A stretch of DNA of 64,000 nt from the NCBI GenBank assembly GCA_023053575.1, contig JAKZAP010000021.1:4671790-4735789 (forward strand), given 5' to 3'. The position numbers were made by a program, and so were the translations under genes. Below, in pieces: positions 52,860 through 63,469 of the stretch. This DNA is from Branchinecta lynchi (taxonomy: Eukaryota; Arthropoda; Branchiopoda; Anostraca; Branchinectidae). The notes under the pieces are model-generated. The model made no database searches. It was not told the DNA's origin and worked only from the letters and a program-made list of their open reading frames with translations. Position 1 is the stretch's first letter, and each line of letters opens with the position of its first letter.

Positions 52860-53330
52860 AAAATAACTTTTCTGACGACAGTAGCCCAGTATATCAGATG
52901 ATGGCACTCATTTCTGAGGAGGAGAGTAACTTATCAGATTTCAGGTCTACTTATTTATTAACGGTATATTCATAATCAACGGGTTCGATTTGGTTGTAAT
53001 CCATTTTTCAACCACTGTGTTTGATAGCTATACTCATTATTGAGAAGAAATAATGGAATAGCATCAGGCTTCATTTCTACTTTAAGCCACCTATTCCGGA
53101 ATTTATTATCGGTATATTCGGAATCAGCGGGTTCGATTTGTTCGGAATCCATTTTTCAACCTACTGTGTTTGAGAGTGATACTTCTTATATAGAGGAAAT
53201 AATGGAACAGCATCGAGCTTCATTTCTACTTTAAGCCATCGTTTCCGGAACCAGTTCCCGGCATATTCGGAATCAGCGTATTCGATTTGGTCGGAATCCA
53301 CTTTTAAACCTACTGTACCGTTTGGGTTAG
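52860..53330 (+). repeat. Tandem repeat, about three units of 125-150 bp
   Basis: Units share TATTCGGAATCAGCGGGTTC, CCATTTTTCAACCTACTGTG, GAGGAAATAATGGAACAGC and TTCATTTCTACTTTAAGCC. Confidence 0.75.
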
Positions 53331-53747
53331 GGGGGTGTCACATTTTCAGGACCTGGCGGTCGGACTATTATAGTCTGGGGCCCAAGTATCAAAATGTGAA
53401 AAGTAGCTTTCCCGTCGGGGGCAGCTGATCCGACGATGGAATCTAGGTAAATCGACCACGCTGATTTCGAATCTGGGCCGGATACTGGGATCAGACATGT
53501 GCTAAAGATGTTACGCACCAACACTCAAATTCGGATTTCTTGGCGTTCCAATTCATTTTTCTAAAGCGGAACGAAAACTATTATCAGCTAACCAGCTACG
53601 GTGATTCCAACTCTGACTAATAACTATCCTTCAGAAACAATGGAAAAGTTTATTTAGGTATGTTTATTTAAGGTGAAAGAGTACATTTATTAAAACCATA
53701 TTTGCAAAAGTTGGTCCTGTCAACTTTCATATTTAATCACAAATGAG

Positions 53748-55130
53748 TTATGCTTCGAAATCCTCTTCTTCCTCGTCTATTACAATGACATTGACACATT
53801 TCCCCCCGGATGCGCATAGTAAATCACGAGATCTCTTGGTTACAGCACATGAGCATTTTTGCTGCAAGATTTCTTGCAGGCACAAAAAACACCGACCACA
53901 CTGTCTGGAAAAATATGGCCCATCAGTTGCCACTGCTTTTGCTCCCCCACATATAGTCCAGTGGGTTCCATAGTCCAGTGGGTTCAAAGAGACAGGCATT
54001 GGGTCGTGAGCTTGCGTCTACACGGAAAATTGCAAAAATGCACGCAGCCAGTGCAAAAAAAAAATGATCTGTCGGTGGGTGACAGCCACATGGGCTCCTT
54101 TTGCGTGGCAAAAGATGTATACGGAGATCATTTTTAGGCAATTCTTCAGCCGTTTCATAGTATGGCTGTCACTCTGCTTTAAAAGGACAGACAAGTTTTC
54201 TCTGATTTGTGATGTCTTGTACACACTACCATCATATACACTTTGGTTCAATTTCCATCACAAGTTCCTCAAGCATTTATCGAGATACCTGGCCTTCTCT
54301 GCAACAAGATCACGACCCCTACATCCAGAAGCAAGAAGAATATCACGCTCAGCTAGTGCATAAGCATGTTCAATTACTATGTTAACGCTCCTTGACGCTT
54401 CAGAAACTCTGCGAAGTTGAGACCTCTCTTTACATTCTTTTTTCAGGTAAAAGAGGAAAGTGTCAGTATATGAAAAGTCAACACTTTGAGACCTTAACTT
54501 TAGGACCATGGGACTAGGAGTCGGTGTTGATGTCCAAGTTGCACAGTGTCAGAAGTCCCATCAGCTAACAAGACTGAGGACTCAGAAGTGGAAAAAAGCT
54601 TTTTCCTGCAAGTTTCGTGCAACACACAATCACAAAAATCAGGTTTTGACATTGCAGTCATGAGCTTTTTTGCAGCAAATCACTTAGCTTGTCTAACACT
54701 TTAGCCTGTGACCAAGGAGCGATGTCAGTTGTTTGGCACAAATACACATAGAAAAGTCGATCAGTTTTCTCTTTTATGGGCTGTTGGCAAACAGCATCCA
54801 TTTTTGGCAAACCGTAACCATCTACAATCTCTTCTTCCACTGATTAAAGATTGAGAAACCCCTTGATAAACTTTTCATGATATTTGGCCTTCTCACTGCA
54901 TGCCACCAAAGATCCAGGTGCTGGCAATAGCAGCACCTGCCATTGTAGTCATCAGAGGCCTATAGTGCCTGTCTCTTACTGTCTTCAATGTATCACTGAG
55001 CTTGTCCAGGACTCAAGCCTCTATAAAGGAAGAATATCCGTGTTTGGCACAAAATAAGAAGTCAGATTTCTCCTCTTTCTTTAGGCTATTCGCAATCCGG
55101 ACCTGCTTCTTGGTCAGTTGATCCATTCAA
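53748..55130 (-). pseudogene. Decayed multi-copy ORF with Cys and EKARY-type motifs
   Basis: The minus strand carries a chain of open segments in changing frames. First comes MDQLTKKQVRIANSL then DFLFCAKHGYSSFIEA (from about 55124). LVACSEKAKYHEKF follows near 54900, and EEIVDGYGLPKMDAVCQQPI at 54840. ASGCRGRDLVAEKARYLDKC lies near 54290. The last segment is CGRCFLCLQEILQQKCSC with an acidic C-terminus ending at 53748. Repeated L-V-A-x-E-K-A-[RK]-Y-x-x-[KC] motifs after a Cys-rich head resemble uncharacterised, highly repetitive proteins of aquatic invertebrates that I associate with mobile elements. Several stops and frameshifts mean it is inactive. Family assignment is tentative. Confidence 0.4.
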
Positions 55131-55139
55131 TTTCCTGTA

Positions 55140-55730
55140 AAGAATAAAATATGTTACAACACCATAGGTACTTAGATATTATAGTATTAACAAACCTTGC
55201 AATTACAGAGGAATTTACAGTTGTTAAAACAAATAAAATACAATAAAATTTGTTGATTTTTAGCTTGGCTAACTAGTGGCAAACAAAGACCATAAAATAT
55301 CTCATAAGAAAAAGAAAATAAACAATACAAACACATATTAGGGACTCAACATGGTTAGCCTTTTATAATAATGGAGATTTTTGCAAGTAAACTTTATTCT
55401 GACTACCATAGTTGTGCGTAGCAGCTTCAGGGTTGTGTATTTTTCCCTGTACCCTACTAATGATCAAACCACAGGATATGAAAATATTTCTGCTGACTAG
55501 TTGGAGACTCACAGCATCTAGGTTATTCACTAAGCTACTGATTTACTGTAACCCGACTTTGCTACTGAGCTTCTCAGCCTTTTTAGCTGTTCAAATTAGT
55601 TAAGTTATCATAAAAAAAAATGGAAATAGCCATGTGGCAGGGGCGACAAGCGTCAGACATCCGTACAGTATGTACAGTAAACAGGGGCGTCACAACTGTG
55701 GGGGGGGGGGCGACCCTTCCAAATGTAAAT
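55140..55730. other. Gene-free AT-rich stretch
   Basis: No RNA gene or repeat boundary was seen. A G-run at 55698-55709 is followed by CGACCCTTCC. Confidence 0.4.
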
Positions 55731-55734
55731 ATTC

Positions 55735-55995
55735 CTTCAGCCCAAGCTGACTGCGAATCATATTTGATGGTGCAAAATGGATATGTCAGCTGAATTTTCT
55801 TGGAGCTATACTTCGGCCGTTCTTGGCAAGGGTCTCTTCAGGCTCAAAACCGCTCAAGTTGGAAAAAGGAACCCTTCCCGCAAGTTAATTTTCCAACTTG
55901 AGCGGTTTTGAGCCTGAACAGGACCCTTGCCAAGAAGGGCTGAAGTATAGCTCCAATAAAATTCAGCTGACGTATCCATTTGGCAAGATCAAATA
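55735..55995. repeat. Head-to-head pair of hammerhead-like elements (large palindrome)
   Basis: A minus-strand copy (about 55735-55865) and a + strand copy (about 55880-55995) face each other and share AACTTGAGCGGTTTTGAGCC, AGGACCCTTGCCAAGAAGGGC and CAGCTGACGTATCC. The spacer is about 15-25 bp. The + copy has CTGAACAGG instead of CTGANGAGG. Confidence 0.75.
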
Positions 55996-56064
55996 TCCTC
56001 CAAATGTGTCCGGCCAGTCTTTAAAAAATAACTGAGTTGACGTGAAGCACTGCAGTTTTCCGTC

Positions 56065-56215
56065 AAAACAGTTTTTTTTTTCATGAAAACAGTTATTTTT
56101 CCTGAAAATCAGTTGATTTTTTGTCAAAACAGTCATTTTTTTAAATCAGTCAATTATTTTTCAAAGCTGTCATTTTTGTTCTTGAAAACAGTTCTTCTTT
56201 CTGCAACAACAGTCA
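56065..56215 (+). repeat. Degenerate AAAACAGTNATTTTT array
   Basis: About eight variants of GAAAACAGTTATTTTT / CAAAACAGTCATTTTT / AAATCAGTCAATTATTTTT at 20-30-bp spacing. Non-coding simple satellite. Confidence 0.6.
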
Positions 56216-56963
56216 GGAAATACCTTGCCCCCCCGCCCGACAAACATTTCAGCTAGTAAAGCCTCTGACAGTGACAGTAACTTAGCATAGCCTCCGGCCT
56301 CCAAAATTTAGGCTTTTATAATGGACTGACTAACAGTTCTGTAACATTCACAAAAAAAAAAATACATACCACGAAATCTGGGCCTATAAGCAAGTGGAGA
56401 TTTCTACTACCTAAAAGGCCTTAACCCACACTCAAGAACAACCACATTGCAGCTCTGCTTGAATGATTTTTACCTGCTTATTCTTCTTAATATCCTCCAA
56501 TTCTCAGGTGAAATATCTTGGAATTCTTGGTTTGTAAACACTATTGCCACTTTTTCTTGTCTGGAACATGTGACTTTTGGCCGCAAAAGATTTTTTGCTT
56601 AATTTTTATATTTACTTGCAAGGAACCGGTCGTAGAATTTTGGCTTGTTCTGTCGAAGAAGTGAAAACCGTCATTAACCGCAGATTTCTGCGACAGGCGG
56701 CAACGCTGCTTCTGAAATGTTCGAATGTTTGTTTACATCTGCTTGCTTTTGATTGGTCGAAAGTTGGACCGCGGATCTAACCGCACAAACCGCAACCGCA
56801 GAATAGTTAGAGTGTAAGAGGTTAGAAAAGCATGTCCGATATACCAAAAAGCTGTATCCCGGTAACTTTCGTGAGTAACAGAACGTACGCGAGGTCCTGT
56901 GATCTCTAGAGGTGTTGCCCCAGTAAGACCCTCCACTTTTAGAAGGAGAAGACTTTCGGTTCA

Positions 56964-57278
56964 GTGGACCCCAGACTATTATCTGAAGCGGTTGAACTCA
57001 GCGCTGCGAACGAACCATGCAGCTACTGTCATCTACCGACAGAAAACTCCACGGCCATCAGATGCTTTTTCTGTGGTGAATACGAGCACGCGGGATGTAG
57101 AAAATTAAACGCTGATCTATTCCTAACAATAAAGAGCCTAGATCCTGACTCACGTCTTTTCAAATACGAATACGAAAGCTGCAACAAAATAAATGTATCG
57201 TTCCTGCAGCTAACACTGAAGGAAGCGCTCCAGTTAAATGCACCCAGTCCTTCGGTCCCAGCTCCTGTTCGTGTCTGA
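56964..57278 (+). pseudogene. PHD-like zinc-finger ORF, probable LINE ORF1 start
   Basis: A 104-codon frame (GTG at the first position, no good ATG). Cysteines at about residues 19, 22, 34 and 37, His 42, Cys 45 and Cys 73 give CSYCH...CFFCGEYEHAGC...YESC. This is a C4HC3 PHD pattern in which one Cys of the last pair is Tyr. It ends soon after with a Pro/Ser stretch. Family B follows at 57285, truncating it. An AT-poor 5' UTR-like segment precedes it (56640-56800). Confidence 0.45.
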
Positions 57279-57284
57279 ATTATC

Positions 57285-57499
57285 TTTTTTTTTGCTGGAC
57301 AATTAGTTCAGTCGGAAATCGGCCGTAACCGGAAATTTGGCAGAAGTAAAGCAGGAAGTTTCGGTCAGTATCGTCAAAATAGATATAGCTAGAGGTATAT
57401 CTAAACTTGGTCTGATGATTAGCCTGCCGAAGAAAAAACTCAATTCTCTGGATCAAATACTAGATTTTGGGATCCCATCGAAACCTTTGGTCTTGTTTT
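57285..57499 (-). mobile_element. Family B 3'-terminal fragment
   Basis: Ends GGGATCCCATCGAAACC then TTTGGTCTTGTT in reverse orientation, preceded by a single degenerate unit (GGCAGAAGTAAAGCAGGAAG). Confidence 0.75.
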
Positions 57500-57924
57500 G
57501 AATGAACCAAGATTCAGGGACTGCCGATCTCAGCGGGAATCAAATTCCAGGCACGCCCTAGAGGAAAGTCCGGACCAAAGTCTGAACGCACTGATGAAGT
57601 GGAAGGAACCAGTTTGTCATCTTGATTTCTTAATGCATAAGGGGCAACTTCATTAACAAGTCGAAACATCCCAGAAAACATGACAGGAGGTCACCAAGAA
57701 AATATTGAAATGTAAATGAGCATAACGACAAAAGGTAAATGTCTCTTAGTTAATAGATGAACAAAAGCTCTTGTTGACTGGAGAATTTTAACAACTTTCT
57801 GTTGTAGATTGTGGATGGATGAAAGTAGCGACGGAAAAGTAGATATCCATGAAGATGAGCAATAACTTATATATATAGATATATGAGAGAGAAGTGTGAG
57901 GATTCTTTGGGTAAGGGACATGTC

Positions 57925-59017
57925 GAGTTCGAAGATGTGCTATGTAGCCCTACATTTAAGGGTGGGGGAGATCACAATCTTGTTCTACCCGGGCAGATGG
58001 TTCGCCCGGAATCCGGCTAAAACCCAGAAACGTTGTTAAAAGTTAGGTTGTTCGATATAGGGTTCGAAATGCTGGAAATTTATATGAAAATCGATTTTTT
58101 CTCGTCGGACAAGTAGTTCGCGCGGAATCCGGCCGAAACCGGACAATTTATTTAAGCAAAAGATTTGTCTGAAGTTTATTAGATCCGATTTAGAGTCATT
58201 TCTTCATTTTCTACCCGGACATATCGTTCGCCCGGAATCCGGCTACAACCCAGAAACATAGTTAAAAGTTAAGTTGTTAGATATAGGGTTCAACATGCTG
58301 AACATTTATATGAAAACCAATTTTTCTCGTCGGAAAAGTAGTTCGCGCGGAATCCGGCCGAAACCGGACAACTTATTAAAAGTAAAGGTTTTATCTGGAG
58401 TTTATTACATATCCGATTTAGAGGTAAGAAGACATGCTGAATCCGCTTTGGACAATAATTTTGTACCTCGACATACAGTTCTGCCGGAATCCGGCTGAAA
58501 CCAGAAAATGTATTAAAGTTAAGTTGTTGCATATAGGGGTAAGGAGATACGCTGAATTCGTTTTTGAGCTTTTGTTTTTTAATCCTGTCGAAACCGGAAT
58601 TTGGCAAAAGTAAGGCAGGAAGATTTGATCAGTTTCGTCAAAGTAGATATGACGTATAGCCGAGATATGGCGCATAGCCCGCATATCAATACACACATGC
58701 TGAATCCATATCTGAACTTGGTTTTGTCAGATGATTAGCCATTGGCCTTCTTCTGTTTCTAATTAATAGTAAAAATGTGGGCGAGTCTGGCGAAGACCTG
58801 ATATCTACAAGACCCATTTGTCTGGATCAAAGATTAATATGTGGGATCCCATCGAAACCTTTGGATCTCAGACGAATAGCCATTTGCCTTATCTGTTTAT
58901 AAATTTAATAGTAAAAAAATTTAAGGAGTCTGTGAAGACCGGATATCTCCTAGTCCCGATTATACAGAGTAAATATTAATTTTGTGGGATCTCATCGAAG
59001 CATTTGGTCTTGTCTAC
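57925..59017 (-). mobile_element. Family B element inserted beside a LINE RT
   Basis: Minus-orientation copy with about seven units (CCCGGAATCCGGC..AAACC, GACATGCTGAA). It has two successive terminal sequences: one at 58849 (GGGATCCCATCGAAACC) and one at 58985-59015 (GGGATCTCATCGAAGC, TTTGGTCTTGTC). This suggests a duplicated 3' end. Its last base abuts the RT relic at 59018. Confidence 0.75.
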
Positions 59018-59545
59018 ATGTAAAGCTAGTGAGTTGCCATCAAACCAGTGATAAATTTTCTCAGTCATCACCTGAAGCTGCAATATGAGGAAAGGTTCGT
59101 CTGGATCCGTGGCACTTATCGTGCTGCCCTCCGCAAATGCTAACATTTCTTCATGTTGTTTCGTTGTAGTAGTTGTTGTCCGAGAAGGCCCTCCTGGCAC
59201 AATCTGCACTGTAAAAAGTTTCTCCGAATAAGGATGCAGTATTTGATACTGGGATTAATCTTATCTTTATTGGGATAAGATTAATCTGAATTAGGGTTAA
59301 TCTTATCTCAATAAAGATCTCAATATTATCTTATCTCAATAAAGATAAGATTAATCCCAGTAGCGAATACTGCAAGATTTTTTTTTTACAATGTGCATCA
59401 GACATTGGGCACTGTCTGGTCGGCGTAGGTCATTAGCGTAAATGAGGAAGAGAGTTGGCCCAAGTATTGATCCTTCGGGTACTCCATAGCCGTCTAGAAC
59501 ATGCTCATCAAAAGCTTCCTTGGCGATTTTCCGTCCGTCCATTTC
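59018..59545 (-). pseudogene. LINE reverse-transcriptase palm, split by a MITE
   Basis: The minus-strand frame first reads EHVLDGYGVPEGSILGPTLF then LIYANDLRRPDSAQ, the G-V-P-x-G-S-x-L-G-P-x-L-F-x-[IL]-Y-x-N-D motif of non-LTR RT. After the insertion at 59211-59396 it continues MLAFAEGSTISATDPDEP and WFDGNSLALHVDKTKC. The catalytic F-A-D-D is changed to F-A-E-G, so it is inactive. The spacing of the two halves matches one RT copy. Confidence 0.8.
59211..59396. mobile_element. MITE family H inside the LINE RT
   Basis: Ends CACTGTAAAAAGTTTCTCCG and TTTTTTTTACAATGTG. The interior is a palindrome of GGGATTAATCTTATC/GATAAGATTAATCCC with TGCAGTATT near each end. It interrupts the RT reading frame. 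Confidence 0.78.
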
Positions 59546-59547
59546 AG

Positions 59548-59660
59548 GGCGAACTACTTCTCCGGCGACAAAATGGTTTTCATATTCGTGTTCAGCATGA
59601 CTTCTTACCCCGAAATCGACATTATCTGTTAAAAAAAAAATTGTTCGCCTCTTCTCCCCA
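59548..59660 (+). mobile_element. Family B fragment
   Basis: GGGCGAACTACTTCTCCGGC, AAAATGGTTTTCATATTCG and CAGCATGACTTCTTACCCC form one + oriented unit of family B, followed by TTGTTCGCCTCTTCTCCCC. Confidence 0.6.
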
Positions 59661-60109
59661 AGGTATTGAAAAAACGGAAAAAAAAAACAGAGAGCGATCT
59701 TCAATATTAATAAAGGGGTGTTTTGATGTTTTACCGGGTATATTTATGATCGTGTTCGTTTTTGAGGTAACATTTCTGTGTTGGTGAGCTTTTGTTTGGG
59801 ACCTTTCTGCAGGTGGAGGGGAGTTGTTTTGGAGTCGAGATCCGGCAGACAACCCTAATTGCAGTCAGGTGGGGAGAGGTGGGATATGTGATCATGGCCG
59901 GAGACAGTACGTGGAGTGGAAATAATATGTGTGAAAATACTTTAGCCTAGGTAACCGAGATAACAAAAATATTAGGAAGGAAAGATCCTAGGGAAAGGCA
60001 GTCCAGCGGATCAGCTTTTAGCTTTCGCTCCTTTTTTCTTCCCGAGTGAAGGATGCGAAGAAATATTTTTGGAAATACATTAAACAACTAAACTTTACAG
60101 CACACAATA

Positions 60110-60420
60110 TTCTTTGAGCCCAAGCTGACTTTGACACATATATTTAAACAATGTTTACAACGGATATGCGTCAGCTACGATTTTTCATCAGCGATATTTC
60201 GGCCCTTCTTGGGCCGAAATATCGCTGGTGAAAAATTTCTTTCCAATTTTCTTTCCAATCAACAAACCTGATTACAGTTTTGTTTCCGTCCCCGACGTTG
60301 AACAAGAAGATGGACAGCCTGACTAGGATCCTTGCCAAGAAGGGCCGAAATATCGCTGATGAAAAATCGTAGCTGACGTATATCCGTTGTAAACATTGTT
60401 TAAATATACAATAAATCCCT
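60110..60420. repeat. Second inverted pair of hammerhead-like elements
   Basis: A minus-strand copy (60110-60215) ends at CTTCTTGGGCCGAAATATCG, and a + strand copy lies at 60300-60415 (GACAGCCTGACTAGGATCC, AAGAAGGGCCGAAATATCGC). Outer ends CAATGTTTACAACGGATA / TATCCGTTGTAAACATTG are perfect inverted repeats. Confidence 0.75.
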
Positions 60421-60429
60421 TGGTCTTTA

Positions 60430-61490
60430 TTTAATTAATGTTTTTTTTTTTTTAATCCGGCATACCTTGTCTATTCTAATTTTGTTCTTAAGGAAATCAG
60501 AGAAATTAAGATCCCACCCCTAAATGTCCTCTGGGATCCGATAATGTTTTATGCTACCCCATTCGGGCTTTCCTGCTGTCAGAAGGTACATGTATAAAGG
60601 ATGTTAAGAGGGTTGCAAAAGGTGCGTTCATGTTGTTTAGCACGTAAAAGTTGGTTTGGATAATAAAGAGTATTAAACAAAAATGGACCTTAGGCGGAGC
60701 TTGAATCAATAAGTCCCGCAGCGAAGCTCACCAATGTCCTGATCCCCTAATCGTTATGGGAAGAATTTTGGAAAGGTCACGGGAAAAATATATAGGCAAA
60801 GCCGGCCCCAGATGGGATTTTAAGATCCGGAGGAATCCGGAAAGTCCTCGTTAATCTTAATGGATGGGTGGGAATTACATAGCTATCGGAATTCGAGACT
60901 CTCCCAAGAAGTGTCTTGAAGTTGTATATTCTTTTATTTATAAACATTCGCCAAGCGAGAGTCTAACATGGGAATCCCACAATTGCAATAGCGTAGAGAA
61001 CCTTGATAGAAAAAATACTAGAAGTATCATTTGTAGAGTATTAAAGTTGACAAACATGTAATCTGATGTGCATACCTTTAGAACAAATTAATTGTGTTCA
61101 GATCCGTATGTGATGGAAATAACCCTATTATTCTGGGGCTAGGAACTGTGAAGTTGAATGCTTGCATTTTTCTTGGAACGGAATCAGACGTCTGGACGCG
61201 GTTCGGCGACTCAGGGATTTCCAATTTCCTTCCATTGGTATAATCAGTCGTCGTTGGGTAATAAGCAAGTATCTTGAGTGTTAGATATCAGCATGTTCAT
61301 CCTTGCCAACATTTTATTGTCCCCTTTCATTGTCACTAAACCGGCTGCTATATACGACAAGAATCTTTCATGTCTGAAATCTTGGCTGGTACTTATGGTT
61401 TCGTTCAGGAGAGGACAGATTTGTGTCAAGTAAAAGCCGAAAGTTGGTTTAGGACTAGGATGTCCAGATTATCCTGAACGTATTAGAAGC
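60430..61490. other. Gene-free stretch
   Basis: No recognisable exon. The segment 61270-61420 has weak similarity to 62160-62300 (AGCATGTTCATCCTT.C.AA.ATTTTA.TGTC), so it probably belongs to an old repeat. Confidence 0.4.
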
Positions 61491-61499
61491 TTTGTGCCG

Positions 61500-61675
61500 A
61501 GCTTCGTAAAACAGTATAATGATCTGTTGTAATGATTTGATTTGCATTATCTGTTGACAACTTATTTTGTTTTTGTTTATGACTAAAAAAAAACATCGTA
61601 TTTTGACTCTGCCCACGAGAGATATGTTTTGCTCAGGTTTTGCTTTATTATTAAATAAATTGAAATTGAAATTGT
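61500..61675 (+). mobile_element. LINE 3' end
   Basis: AT-rich 3' UTR ends TTATTATTAAATAAATTGAAATTGAAATTG, a tail of ATTGAA repeats after AATAAA. Confidence 0.55.
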
Positions 61676-61723
61676 GATATGGACAAGTAGAACTTCCCCA
61701 ACTGTTCTTCCTTTGGGCTGCTA

Positions 61724-62077
61724 CACTGTCTGGAATTTCATAACAGATAACACGAGGATGCGGGGTTCCAACAGATAATGCGTAACAGATAACACTTCGA
61801 ATGTTATCTGTTGTGTTTCAAAATGTTATGCACAATAAGCGTTACCATCAGGATGAACTGAAAAACCGCCAAAAAGTATCTGCGGAGTTTTCTAACATCA
61901 TGACGATAAGGAATAAAGTCAGTAGATGCTTTGTTGGCTCTTCCTAACAAAGCTTGTTATGCATAACATTTAATGCGTAACCTTTTCAAACACAACAGAT
62001 AACATCCGAAGTATTATCTGTTACGCCTGTTGAAACCACGCCTCCTCATGTTATCTGTTATGAAACTTCTGACAGTG
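61724..62077. mobile_element. Tc1/mariner-like MITE family G, copy 2 (TA duplication)
   Basis: Ends CACTGTCTGGAATTTCATAAC and GTTATGAAACTTCTGACAGTG, flanked by TA on both sides (61722-61723 and 62078-62079). The inner repeat AGATAACACGAGGATGCG/.TGTTATCTGTT extends the inverted repeat to about 40 bp. It matches 19951-20297 along its length (ATGACGATAAGGA.TAAAGTCA). Confidence 0.88.
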
Positions 62078-62535
62078 TACTCGCAAGTGTCCCACCCCTT
62101 TGCTTGTTCTCTACATTCAGCTACATTCGTCAATGGACAATTAGCAATAATCATCATCTAACAGTTTTAAATATTAGCATGTTCATCCTTACAAATATTT
62201 TAATGTCTCTTTTCATTTTTATTTCTCTTCTTTCTCGAAATGTGTTGCTCTGTCGGAGAAGAAAGTTTCATGTCGAAAATCTCGTCTGGTGTTGACTGTC
62301 ACCAACAAGAAAGGATAGGTGTGAATCAAGCAAGACTGGAGTAGGATTATTACCTAAAGACATTAAGGGCTACTTTAGCTTCGCTTGGCCCTAGCTCAGG
62401 TTAGCTTATCTCAACTAGAGCAGGCTTAGGAATAGCCTAGCCAGACTGATATGTGTGCATTTTACTGTACATTTATTTATGTTTTCTGTTAATAATACAA
62501 GCTTGTCTCCCCTGTTGTGACCCGCCTTATAACGA

Positions 62536-63467
62536 GTTTTGGGATCCCAAAACGTAAGTGGAGGGATACCTATGACTTGTCCGTCTGTATGTCTGTCCGT
62601 CCGTCTGTCAGCACGATAACTCTCGAAGGGAATGAGGTATTTTGACGAAACTTGGTTTGGGGACTCCTCAGGTCAAGGGATAGGTCTAGTTCGTAAATGG
62701 GCTCTGTAACTCTACATTTAGGGCTGGGGGAGGGGGGGGGGGTGAACTTGAGGGGAGAACAATTTTTTGTAACAGATAATGAAATAGTGGATTGAATGGC
62801 AACGGTAAGAAGAAATGCTCAACACACGAATATGGAAACCTTTTTCTCGCGGTTCAGGTAGTTCACCCGGAATCTGGCCAAAACGGGATCGAAAGTCTGT
62901 TCTTTTGTTTAAAGTTGATTGGATCTTCTATTAGGGACAGGAAGACATGCTGAAAATTTCTATGAAAATCGTTTTCTCGTCGGACAAGTAGTTCGGGCAG
63001 AATCCGACCAAACCGGAAAATTTGTTAAAATTAAAAGTTGTATCTGAAGTTGATTAGAAATCCAATGTAGGGGTAGGAAGTCATGCTGAATCCGCTTTTG
63101 ACAATCATTTTCTATCCGGACATATAGTTCGCCCGGAATCCAGCTGAAACCATGAAATTTGTTGAAAGAAAGTTTTATCTGAAGTTGATTAGATGTTCGA
63201 TATAGGGTAAGGAGATACGCCGATTTCGTTTATGAGCTTTAGTTTTGCCGAACAAGTAGTTCTCCCGGAATCCACTCGAAACCGTACGGGTAAATTCACA
63301 CATGCTGAATCCATATCTAAACTTATTTTTCTCAGATCATTAGCCATTGACCTTCTTCTGTTTATAAATCTTAATAGTAAAAATGTTCAAGTCTGGCAAA
63401 AACCAGATATCTACAAGACCTATTTTCAATGCTAAATTTGTTGATCTCATCGAAACCTTTGGTCTTG
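62536..63467 (-). mobile_element. Family B element, complete minus copy
   Basis: Starts TTTTGGGATCCCAAAACG followed by AAGTGGAGGGATACCTATGAC and GTCCGTCCGTCTGTCAGCAC. About five units follow and it ends CATCGAAACCTTTGGTCTTGT. A G-run lies at 62729-62742. It is the clearest copy for defining both ends in this orientation. Confidence 0.83.
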
Positions 63468-63469
63468 TA

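Noticed and set aside
53923..54251. Plus-strand ORFs at 53859-54363
   Set aside because: They are antisense to the decayed minus-strand ORF and show no domain.
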